A stretch of 64,000 nucleotides of DNA from Candidatus Nitricoxidireducens bremensis (GTDB taxonomy: Bacteria; Pseudomonadota; Gammaproteobacteria; Burkholderiales; Rhodocyclaceae), in assembly GCA_030247725.1 (NCBI GenBank), contig JAOTRT010000002.1, positions 124,001-188,000 on the forward strand, in the 5' to 3' direction. The notes beneath the pieces were generated by a model that did not search any database, was not told the DNA's origin, and saw only the letters and a program-made list of their open reading frames with translations. The translations under genes and the position numbers were made by a program. Positions 8,278-15,827 of the stretch are shown here, one piece after another. Each line of letters opens with the position of its first letter. The stretch's first letter is position 1.

Positions 8278-9168
8278 GCTCCCCAGCCACGCCGGCAGCG
8301 TGACCATCGCCGCCAGGGTGGTCGCCGAGATGATCCAGGCCACCCGCGGGCCGTCGCCGCCCATGCGCTGGGTCAGGATGTAGGCCGAAGTGGCCGTCGG
8401 CAGCGCGGCGAAGGCCAGCGCCACGTCGAAATACACCCCCGTCAGCCCGAAGCCGCGCGCCAGCAGGAGGGTGGCCGCCGGCATCGCCAGCAGCTTCACC
8501 GCCGAGAGCCATAGGGCCGCCCCGTAGCCGCCGCCGCCGAAGGCACCGCGCAGCTTGAGGGCCGAGCCCACGGCCAGCAGGCCCAGGGTGATGGAAGCCT
8601 CCGACAGGCGACCGAGGAACTTCAGGGCCGGCGTCGGTACCGGCCAGCCGGCCAGGTTCCACAGCAGGCCGGCCAGGGTCGCCAGGATCAGGGGGTTCTT
8701 CGCCAGTTCGCGCCAGACGCCGGCGCTGCCGTGACGCGCCAGCATCCAGACCGCCGCCACGTTGGCCAACGGCACCATGGCCCCCGTCAGCAAGCCCATG
8801 GCGGCGATGCCGGCGGCACCGTGGAGATTGCCCGCCACCGCCAGGCCGATGTAAGAATTGAAGCGGAAGGCGCACTGGAACTGGGAGGCGAAGGAGATCG
8901 GCGACTGGGGGAACAGCCAACGCGCCGCGCCGCCGAGGACCATGGCGACGCCCATGGCGAGGGCGCCGGTGGCGGCCAGGGGCGCCGCCGCCTGCCAGTC
9001 GATGGCGGTGCGCACCAGGGCGTTGAACAGCAAGGCCGGGAAGAGGACGAAATAGACCAGCTTCTCCAGGCCGGCCCAGAAGTGGTCGCCCAGGTGCATG
9101 GCCCGCCGCAGGCCGAAGCCGAGCAGGATGAGGGCGAAGTCGGGCAGCAGGGCGAGGGCGGTGGTCAC
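8272..9168 (-). CDS. AEC-family (auxin efflux carrier-like) transporter
   Basis: 298 residues with about eight to ten hydrophobic segments across the whole length and no soluble domain. The typical family layout is visible: an N-terminal helix (ALALLPDFALILLGFGLRR), a central FRFNSYIGLAVAG segment, and a C-terminal half with repeated small-residue helices. Members export or import small organic acids; malonate and malate are known substrates for some, but the substrate here is unknown. The gene is transcribed toward the PhaM-like gene and overlaps its end. Confidence 0.8.
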   Translation of the reverse strand: MTTALALLPDFALILLGFGLRRAMHLGDHFWAGLEKLVYFVLFPALLFNALVRTAIDWQAAAPLAATGALAMGVAMVLGGAARWLFPQSPISFASQFQCAFRFNSYIGLAVAGNLHGAAGIAAMGLLTGAMVPLANVAAVWMLARHGSAGVWRELAKNPLILATLAGLLWNLAGWPVPTPALKFLGRLSEASITLGLLAVGSALKLRGAFGGGGYGAALWLSAVKLLAMPAATLLLARGFGLTGVYFDVALAFAALPTATSAYILTQRMGGDGPRVAWIISATTLAAMVTLPAWLGSL

Positions 9169-9224
9169 GCCCGGTTTATATCAAACCCGGCCGGCGTCGG
9201 CAGCCTCGGATAACCGCAGCTCCA

Positions 9225-9326
9225 TCCCGGCCCGCGGCAGTGCCGAGACGCGAAGACAAGCCGCAGACAGTGCGCATGCACGGCAAGGCGCAGTCGACAA
9301 AGTATCGGCGCTGCCCCGGGCCGGGA
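9225..9326. repeat. Large imperfect palindrome abutting the CoA-ligase stop codon
   Basis: 22-bp arms at 9225-9246 and 9305-9326 match at 20 of 22 positions around an asymmetric core of 58 nt. The right arm ends exactly one base before the stop codon of the PaaK-type gene. There is no T-tract, so it is either a Rho-independent-like processing structure or an extragenic palindrome of the same general type as the other repeats here. Confidence 0.6.
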
Positions 9327-10556
9327 TCAGTCGAACTTGCGGGCGTCTTCGATTACTTTGCCGTCGTTGGGCAGGCTGCCCGGCGCCACCAGCTTCACCT
9401 CGCCGCGCAGCTTGGTGCAGTCGCGCACGCTGTCGGCGATGGCGCGCGCCAGGGCCTCGTCGCCGCTGGCTTCGCAGTGGAGGGTCATGGCGTCGTTGGC
9501 GTCCGGGTTGGTGACCACCAGGCGCGCCTTCGCCACTTCCGGATGGCGCTTGACGACTTCGGCCACCTGTTCCGGGTGGACGAACATGCCCTTGACCTTG
9601 GTGGTCTGGTCGGCGCGGCCCATCCAGCCCTTGATGCGGATGTTGGTGCGTCCGCAGGGCGAAACGCCCGGCAGCACGGCCGACAGGTCGCCGGTGCCGA
9701 AGCGCACCAGCGGATAGTCCTGGTTGAAGGTGGTGACGACGACCTCGCCCACCTCGCCCTCCGCCACCGGGTCGCCGGTGCCGGGACGCACGATTTCGAG
9801 GATGACGCCCTCGTCCACCACCAGGCCCTCGCGGGCCCGCGTCTCGTAGGCGATGACGCCCAGGTCGGCGGTGGCGTAGGCCTGGAAGCCCTCGATGCCG
9901 CGGGCGCGCAGGGCGTCGCGCACCGGCGGCAGGAAGGCCTCGCCGGAGACCAGGGCCTTGGTCAGGGAGGGCAGCTTGATGCCCAGCTCGTCGGCCTTCT
10001 CGACGAGGATGCGCAGGAAGGAAGGCGTGCCGACATAGCCTTTAGGAGCGAGGTCGGCCATGGCCTGCACTTGCTGTTCGGTCTGGCCGACGCCGCCGGG
10101 AAACACGGTGCAGCCGAGCGCGTGGGCGCCGGCTTCGAGTATCCAGGCCCCCGGCGTCATGTGGTAGGAGAAGCTGTTGTGCACCAGGTCGCCGGCGCGG
10201 AAGCCGGCGGCAAAAAGGGCGCGCGCCGTGCGCCACCAGTCGGCGCTGCGGCCTTCGGGTTCGTAGATCGGCCCGGGGGAGGAAAACACGCGGCCGAGGC
10301 GTCCGTAGGTGGAGGCCACCAGCCCGCCGAAGGGCCGCTGGGCCTTCTGCAATTCGATCAGTTCGTGCTTGCGGATGACGGGCAGTCGCGCCAGGGCGGC
10401 ACGGGAATTCACCGCCGCCGCCTCGAACCCCGCCAACGCCTTGCCGAAATACGCCGTCGTCTTGGCGTGGGCGATCTGCGCCGGCAGCCGCGCCATCAGG
10501 TCGGCCTCGCGCTCCTCCGCGGAACGGGTTTCCAGCGCATCGAAAAATTCAGACAT
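9327..10556 (-). CDS. PaaK-type CoA ligase (phenylacetate-CoA ligase family)
   Basis: 409 residues of the adenylate-forming phenylacetate-CoA ligase/coenzyme F390 synthetase family, which makes an acyl-adenylate and then the CoA thioester. Visible are the AMP-binding region around GTPSFLRILVEKADELG, the YATADLGVIAYE block, the FGTGDLSAV hinge aspartate and the C-terminal GRADQTTKVKGMFV segment with the catalytic lysine region. The start MSEFFDALE at 10556 follows a palindromic gap; longer in-frame starts run into the repeat. Phenylacetate is plausible but a different aryl acid is equally possible. It is the last gene of the liv-type cluster, 188 bp after livF. Confidence 0.82.
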   Translation of the reverse strand: MSEFFDALETRSAEEREADLMARLPAQIAHAKTTAYFGKALAGFEAAAVNSRAALARLPVIRKHELIELQKAQRPFGGLVASTYGRLGRVFSSPGPIYEPEGRSADWWRTARALFAAGFRAGDLVHNSFSYHMTPGAWILEAGAHALGCTVFPGGVGQTEQQVQAMADLAPKGYVGTPSFLRILVEKADELGIKLPSLTKALVSGEAFLPPVRDALRARGIEGFQAYATADLGVIAYETRAREGLVVDEGVILEIVRPGTGDPVAEGEVGEVVVTTFNQDYPLVRFGTGDLSAVLPGVSPCGRTNIRIKGWMGRADQTTKVKGMFVHPEQVAEVVKRHPEVAKARLVVTNPDANDAMTLHCEASGDEALARAIADSVRDCTKLRGEVKLVAPGSLPNDGKVIEDARKFD

Positions 10557-10637
10557 GACCACTCCAATATTCGGCCAGCAGCAACACGCCAAAGGCCTTT
10601 TGTTTTTTGAATCACGGGCAACACGAACACCCAACCC

Positions 10638-10736
10638 GGCGCAAAGCGCCAAGCGATGCAAGGCGGGCGCGGGTGCCGCATAGCAGCGCTATGCAAGCCC
10701 GCGACCAACGCCGCAGCGCGCCGCGCGATTTGCGCC
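10638..10736. repeat. Palindromic extragenic element between livF and the CoA ligase
   Basis: Outer arms GGCGCAAAGCGC (10638-10649) and GCGCGATTTGCGCC (10723-10736) pair with one bulge. The interior holds a perfect hairpin GCATAGC-AGC-GCTATGC (10678-10694). It lies in the 188-bp gap between two genes of the same transcriptional direction and could dampen expression of the ligase or protect the upstream message. Confidence 0.6.
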
Positions 10737-10744
10737 AGCGCGCC

Positions 10745-11548
10745 TCAGGCCAGCCAGCGTTTGCGGCGTCGGTAGTGCTTGATGTCGCGGAAACTCTTGC
10801 GCCCGTGGGAGGACAGCCCCAGGTAGAACTCCTTGACGTCCTCGTTGCTGCGCAGGTCGGCGGCGTCGCCTTCCATGACGACGCGGCCGTTTTCGAGGAT
10901 GTAGCCGAAGTCGGCGTAGCGCAGGGCCACCATGGTGTTCTGCTCGGCCAGCAGGAAGCTGACCTTCTCGCGGCTGTTGAGGTCCTTGACGATCTCGAAG
11001 ATCTCCTCGACGATCTGCGGCGCCAGGCCCATGGAGGGCTCGTCGAGCAGGATCATCTGGGGATTGGCCATGAGAGCGCGGCCGATGGCCGTCATCTGCT
11101 GCTCGCCGCCGGAGGTGTAGCCGGCCTGGGAGCTGCGCCGCTGCTTGAGGCGCGGGAAGTATTCATAGACCTTTTCGAGGCTCTGCTTGAGCTGGGCGCG
11201 CGACAACGGCTGCGTGTAGGCGCCGGTCAGCAGGTTTTCCTCGATGGTCAGGTGGGCGAAACAGTGGCGGCCTTCCATGACCTGGATGACGCCGCCCTTG
11301 ACCATTTCGTTGGGCGTCATCTGGTCGACGCGGCGCCCCTGGAATTCGATGTTGCCCTTGGTCACCTCGCCGCGCTCGGCGCGCAGCAGGTTGGAGATGG
11401 CCTTGAGGGTCGTGCTCTTGCCGGCGCCGTTGGCGCCCAGCAGGGCGACGATCTTGCCCTGGGGAACTTCGAGGGACACGCCCTTGAGGACCAGGATGAC
11501 GTGGTCGTAGATGACCTCGACGTTATTGACGGACAGATAGGCGGACAT
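10745..11548 (-). CDS. livF: Branched-chain amino acid-type ABC transporter ATPase (LivF-like)
   Basis: 267 residues. Walker A GANGAGKST is at 38-46, the signature motif appears as SGGEQQM (usually LSGGQQQ in LivF), and Walker B is MILLDEPSMGLAPQ. The length is about 30 residues longer than a typical LivF because of a basic C-terminal tail (SFRDIKHYRRRKRWLA). It powers import together with LivG, LivH, LivM and the binding protein encoded upstream. The two CoA ligases at either end of the cluster argue for an organic or aryl acid substrate rather than leucine. Confidence 0.88.
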   Translation of the reverse strand: MSAYLSVNNVEVIYDHVILVLKGVSLEVPQGKIVALLGANGAGKSTTLKAISNLLRAERGEVTKGNIEFQGRRVDQMTPNEMVKGGVIQVMEGRHCFAHLTIEENLLTGAYTQPLSRAQLKQSLEKVYEYFPRLKQRRSSQAGYTSGGEQQMTAIGRALMANPQMILLDEPSMGLAPQIVEEIFEIVKDLNSREKVSFLLAEQNTMVALRYADFGYILENGRVVMEGDAADLRSNEDVKEFYLGLSSHGRKSFRDIKHYRRRKRWLA

Positions 11549-11578
11549 GGTGGTGATTCCCGTGAGGGCTGGGTTTGC

Positions 11579-11610
11579 GGCAGGGGCGGGGAGTCATCCC
11601 CGCCCCTGCC
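11579..11610 (-). other. Strong intercistronic hairpin after the binding-protein gene
   Basis: A perfect 14-bp stem (11579-11592 pairing with 11597-11610) with a 4-nt loop lies 13 bp after the stop codon of the periplasmic binding protein and before livF. There is no T-run, so it is more likely a 3'-end-stabilising or partial-termination hairpin that raises binding-protein mRNA over the downstream ATPase, as is common in transporter operons. Confidence 0.75.
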
Positions 11611-11622
11611 GTTGCCTGCTGC

Positions 11623-12960
11623 TTACTTCTTCTTGGCTTCGGCGGCGCAGTCGCGCGGCGTGATGCCCTTTTCCTTCGCGTACTTCTTGGCGTCGGCCTG
11701 GAACAGCGGGTGGATCAGCGCCTTGTTGCCTTCCAGCCAGTCGGAGAGCACGACCCACTTGCTGCCGTCCCACTGCTGCAGCTTCACCTTGCCGGAACCT
11801 TCATGGTTGTCGCAGGAAGTCTTCACTTCCGGCAGCAGCCCGGTGGCGCCCAGGGCCTTGAGGCGGGCGTCGTCCAGGTTCAGGTTCTCCATGCCCCAGC
11901 GCACCTGCTCGGGGTTCATGGCCTTGCCCTTGCCGTACTTGGCCTGGGCGGCGCGGATGGACTCGACCGACAGCACGGCGGCGGAGACGCCGCGGTTGTA
12001 CAGGATGGTGCCGAGCTTGCTCTTGTCGGACAGGTTGCCCTTGCCGCCGCCGTAGACCGTCTTCTCGATGTCGGCGATCAGCGGCACACCCTTGCCGGAG
12101 ACGTTCCAGGTGGCGGACATGTAACCCTTGGCGGCGTCGCCGGCCGGCACCACGTCCTCCTCGGAACCGGCCCACCAGGAACCGATCATCTTCTCGCGCG
12201 GGAAGCCCATCTTCTGGGCGGTCTTGAGGGCGGTCATGTTCATCACGCCCCAGCCCCACATGATCACGTAGTCGGGCTTCTCCTGACGGATGCGCTGCCA
12301 CTGGGCGCCCTGCTCGTTGCCCGGGTGGGCGACGGGGATCTGCACCAGCTCGAACTTGTTGAGGCGGGATTCGGCTTCCAGGGCCAGGATCGGCTCCTTG
12401 CCGTAGGCGGAGTCATGGTAGAGATAGACGATCTTCTTGCCGGCCAGGCTGCCGGCGTTCTTGTCCTTGAGGAACTTGATGATGGCGGAGGCCTGCATCT
12501 GGTAGGTGGTCACCAGGGGGAAGGCCCAGGGGAAGACGGAGCCGTCTACCGCCATGGTCAGGCCGTAGCCCATCATCGCCAGCGGCAGCTTGTCGGCGGC
12601 GGTCTTGTCCACGAGGGCGTAGGAGATGCCGGTGGACATGACGTGGATCGGGCCGGGCGCGGCCTTGGCCTTCGCCTTCAGGCGCTCGTAGCACTCGACG
12701 CCCTTGGCGTTGTTGTACTCGGTCTCGCACTCGTCCCAGGCGATCTGGACGCCGTCGATGCCGCCCTTCATGTTCACGTAGCTGAGGTAGTCGATGAAAC
12801 CGCCGTACCAGGCGGCGCCGTTGGCGCCGTAGGGGCCGACGCGGTAGGAGGGCAGCATGAAGTACTGCTCCTCAGCCGCCTGGGCGGGGCCGAAGGCGCC
12901 GGCCAGGCAGGCCGCCGAGACGGCGGCGGCGACGATGAACTGTTTGCTCTTCTTGATCAT
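11623..12960 (-). CDS. Periplasmic substrate-binding protein of liv-type ABC transporter
   Basis: 445 residues with an N-terminal signal peptide (KK then a hydrophobic stretch, cleavage probably after AQA near residue 28). The mature part has the type I periplasmic-binding fold of branched-chain amino acid receptors, with ECETEYNNAKGVECYERL near 80 and YLYHDSAYGKEPI near 180. It is longer than LivJ/LivK (about 370 residues), as often seen in receptors for aromatic or dicarboxylic acids. The mature protein captures the substrate and docks on LivHM. It ends in a Lys/Ala-rich tail. Confidence 0.85.
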   Translation of the reverse strand: MIKKSKQFIVAAAVSAACLAGAFGPAQAAEEQYFMLPSYRVGPYGANGAAWYGGFIDYLSYVNMKGGIDGVQIAWDECETEYNNAKGVECYERLKAKAKAAPGPIHVMSTGISYALVDKTAADKLPLAMMGYGLTMAVDGSVFPWAFPLVTTYQMQASAIIKFLKDKNAGSLAGKKIVYLYHDSAYGKEPILALEAESRLNKFELVQIPVAHPGNEQGAQWQRIRQEKPDYVIMWGWGVMNMTALKTAQKMGFPREKMIGSWWAGSEEDVVPAGDAAKGYMSATWNVSGKGVPLIADIEKTVYGGGKGNLSDKSKLGTILYNRGVSAAVLSVESIRAAQAKYGKGKAMNPEQVRWGMENLNLDDARLKALGATGLLPEVKTSCDNHEGSGKVKLQQWDGSKWVVLSDWLEGNKALIHPLFQADAKKYAKEKGITPRDCAAEAKKK

Positions 12961-13011
12961 GTATGTCTCCTCTTGGTGATTAGTTATGGATGAAGCGGAA
13001 TCTGCGTCGTG

Positions 13012-14088
13012 TCAGTGCGGGAAAGGCCAAAGGCGCAGCTTCTCCTTGGCAATCTGCCACAAACGCGCCAGGCCGTGGGGTTCCACGACCAGGAAGAACA
13101 TGATGAGGGCGCCGAACACCATCAGCTGGATGTGCGACACGGTGGCACCGTCGAAGGGCAGGTGCAGCAGCTCGGAGAGGGCCGGCAGGACGATGTCGAG
13201 GAAGATCGGCAGCAGCAGGATGAAGGCCGCGCCGAGGAAGCTGCCGAGGATGCTGCCGACGCCACCGACGATGATCATGAACAGGATGCGGAAGGACATG
13301 TCGAGGGAGAAGCCGTCCGGCTCCACCGAGCCCAGGTAGCAGAAGGCGTAGAGGGCGCCGGCGACGCCGCAGTAGAAGGAGCTGACGGCGAAGGCGAGCA
13401 GCTTGGTGTGCATCAGGCGGATGCCGATCACCTCGGCGGCCACGTCCATGTCGCGCACCGCCATCCAGGCGCGGCCGGTGGTGGAGCGCACCATGTTCTT
13501 CGCCGCCAGGGCCAGCAGCGTCACCAGGGTGAGCACCAGCAGGTACTTGCTACGCGGCGTGTCGAAGTCGAAGCCGAGGATGCTGACGCCGGGCACCGAG
13601 ATGACGCCCGAGGAGGAGTCGTTCGACAGGTAGGGGAACTTGGTCAGGCACCAGACGATGAAGAACTGGGCCGCCAGGGTCGCCACCGCCAGGTAGAAGC
13701 CCTTGATGCGCAGGCTCGGCAGGCCGAAGAGGATGCCGACGCCCGCCGCCGTGAGGCCGGCGAGGACGAAGGACACCAGCACCGGCATGCCCTCGACGCG
13801 CACCTGGAAGTTGTAGGCGGCGTAGGCGCCCACCGCCATGAAGGCCGCCGAGCCCAGGGAGAGCTGGCCGGCGTAGCCGGTGAGGATGTTGAGGCCCAGC
13901 GCCGCCAGGGAGAAGATCAGGAACGGTATCAGGATGGCCGAGAAGAAATACTCGGAGCCGAGGGCGGGGACGCCGACGAAGGCCACCGCCAGCAGCAGGA
14001 CGATGCCGATGCGGTCCTGGCGGATCGGGAAGATCTGCTGGTCGGCGCCGTAGCTGGTCTTGAATTGCCCGGTTTCGCGGTAGAACAT
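13012..14088 (-). CDS. livM: Liv-type ABC transporter permease (LivM-like)
   Basis: 358 residues with eight to ten transmembrane segments, starting after a short cytoplasmic N-terminus (MFYRETGQFKTSYGADQQ). The LivM block NILTGYAGQLSLGSAAFMAVGAY and the GGVGSILGSFLGAAFI segment near the C-terminus are present. It forms the membrane channel with LivH, whose gene ends 16 bp upstream. The same strand and tight spacing indicate one operon. Confidence 0.88.
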   Translation of the reverse strand: MFYRETGQFKTSYGADQQIFPIRQDRIGIVLLLAVAFVGVPALGSEYFFSAILIPFLIFSLAALGLNILTGYAGQLSLGSAAFMAVGAYAAYNFQVRVEGMPVLVSFVLAGLTAAGVGILFGLPSLRIKGFYLAVATLAAQFFIVWCLTKFPYLSNDSSSGVISVPGVSILGFDFDTPRSKYLLVLTLVTLLALAAKNMVRSTTGRAWMAVRDMDVAAEVIGIRLMHTKLLAFAVSSFYCGVAGALYAFCYLGSVEPDGFSLDMSFRILFMIIVGGVGSILGSFLGAAFILLLPIFLDIVLPALSELLHLPFDGATVSHIQLMVFGALIMFFLVVEPHGLARLWQIAKEKLRLWPFPH

Positions 14089-14104
14089 ATTCGATCAGCC
14101 TCTC

Positions 14105-15019
14105 TCAAACGCGGTCAATGTGTTTTTCGCCGAAGAGACCTTCGGGTCGAACCAGCAGGAACAGCAGGGCCATGACGTAGGGGAACCAGCCTTCGATGCC
14201 GCCGAAGTTGCCGGAGAACACCGACTGCATCAGCGGCGGGATGTAGATCTCGGCGAGCTTCTCGGAGGCGCCGATGATGAGGCCGCCGACGATGGCGCCG
14301 GGCACCGAGGTGAAGCCGCCGAGGATCAGCACCGGCAGCGCCTTCAGCGCCGTGAAGGTGAGGGCGAACTGGACGCCGTTGCGGGCGCCCCAGAGCATGC
14401 CGGCCACCAGGGCGACGAAGCCCGCCACCGCCCACACCAGCGCCCAGATGTGCTGCAGCGGGATGCCGATGGAAAGGGCGGCCTGGTGGTCGTCGGCCAC
14501 GGCGCGCAGGGCGCGGCCGACGCGCGTGTATTGGAAGAACAGCGCCAGCACGATCACCAGCAGGGCCGCCAGTCCGGCGGCGGTGAGATCGAAGCGGCTG
14601 ACGACGATGTTGAGGCTGTCGAGGATGGCCGGGATCGGCTCGTCCACCAGGCCGATGTCCAGCGGACGCACGTCGTTGCCGAACAGCAGCGGCGCCAGGC
14701 CCTCGACGAAGAAGGCGAGGCCGATGGTGGCCATGAACAGGGCGATGGGCGGCTGGTTCACCATCTTGCGCAGCACGAATTTCTCGGTGGCGATGCCGAA
14801 CAGGGTCATGACGATGAAGGCGAGGATCACCGACGCCCACAGGGGCACGCCCTTGTCGATGAAGCCGACCACGGCGAGGGCGGCGAAATACACCATGGCG
14901 CCCTGGGCGAAGTTGAACACGCCCGAGGCCTTGAAGATCAGCACGAAACCCAGCGCCACCAGCGAATACATGATGCCGGAGAGCAGGCCGCCGATGAGGA
15001 CTTCGAAAAAGAATGCCAT
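14105..15019 (-). CDS. livH: Liv-type ABC transporter permease (LivH-like)
   Basis: 304 residues, about eight transmembrane segments, with LLSGIMYSLVALGFVLIFKA at the N-terminus and the family block GGFTSVPGAIVGGLIIG near 230-250. The start at 15019 (MAFFFEVL) is preceded by GGAAGGA. It is the LivM partner and lies 14 bp after livG. Confidence 0.88.
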   Translation of the reverse strand: MAFFFEVLIGGLLSGIMYSLVALGFVLIFKASGVFNFAQGAMVYFAALAVVGFIDKGVPLWASVILAFIVMTLFGIATEKFVLRKMVNQPPIALFMATIGLAFFVEGLAPLLFGNDVRPLDIGLVDEPIPAILDSLNIVVSRFDLTAAGLAALLVIVLALFFQYTRVGRALRAVADDHQAALSIGIPLQHIWALVWAVAGFVALVAGMLWGARNGVQFALTFTALKALPVLILGGFTSVPGAIVGGLIIGASEKLAEIYIPPLMQSVFSGNFGGIEGWFPYVMALLFLLVRPEGLFGEKHIDRV

Positions 15020-15033
15020 TTGCGGTCCTTCCT

Positions 15034-15816
15034 TCAGTGTTGGGTGCCGAGGTAGGCGGCGATGACTTCCGGATTGTTCTTCACCTCCTCGGGCTCGCCG
15101 TCGCCGATCTTCTTGCCGTAGTCGAGGACGACGACGCGGTCGGAGATGTCCATCACCACGCCCATGTCGTGCTCGATGAGGACGATGGTGGTGCCGAACT
15201 GGTCGTTCACGTCGAGGATGAAGCGGCACATGTCCTGCTTCTCCTCCACGTTCATGCCGGCCATGGGCTCGTCGAGCAGCAGCATCTTCGGCTCGGCGGC
15301 CAGGGCGCGACCGAGCTCGACGCGCTTCTGCAGGCCGTAGGGCAGGCGTCCCACCGGCGTCTTGCGGATGTGCTCGATCTCCAGGAAGTCGATGACCTCC
15401 TCCACCTTGCGGCGGTGCTCCAGCTCCTCCCGCTTCGCCGGTCCCCACCAGAGGGCGTGCTGCAGGAAGTTGGTGCGCATCTTGAGGTTGCGCCCGGTCA
15501 TCAGGTTGTCCAGCACCGACATGCCCTTGAAGAGGGCGATGTTCTGGAAGGTGCGGGCGATGCCGGCGGCGGCGGCGTCATGGGTGTCCATGTCGCGGCG
15601 CACCTGGCCGTGGAAGAGGATTTCCCCCTCCTGCGGGTGGTACACGCCGTTGATGACGTTGAGCATCGAACTCTTGCCGGCGCCGTTGGGGCCGATGATG
15701 GCGCGGATTTCATGCTCGCGCACGTTGAAGGAGATGTCGGTCAGCGCCTTGACGCCGCCGAAGCGCAACGAGATGTTGCGCAGGTCCAGGATGACTTCGC
15801 CGATCTGTCTTGCCAT
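15034..15816 (-). CDS. livG: Liv-type ABC transporter ATPase (LivG-like)
   Basis: 260 residues: Walker A GPNGAGKSS, signature LPYGLQKRVELGRAL, Walker B MLLLDEPMAGMN, and the LivG-type insert between them (ALFKGMSVLDNLMTGRNLK). The chosen start MARQIGEVILDL at 15816 is 11 bp after the acyl-CoA synthetase stop codon. It pairs with LivF to drive transport. Confidence 0.88.
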   Translation of the reverse strand: MARQIGEVILDLRNISLRFGGVKALTDISFNVREHEIRAIIGPNGAGKSSMLNVINGVYHPQEGEILFHGQVRRDMDTHDAAAAGIARTFQNIALFKGMSVLDNLMTGRNLKMRTNFLQHALWWGPAKREELEHRRKVEEVIDFLEIEHIRKTPVGRLPYGLQKRVELGRALAAEPKMLLLDEPMAGMNVEEKQDMCRFILDVNDQFGTTIVLIEHDMGVVMDISDRVVVLDYGKKIGDGEPEEVKNNPEVIAAYLGTQH

Positions 15817-15827
15817 GGTCGGGTTCC

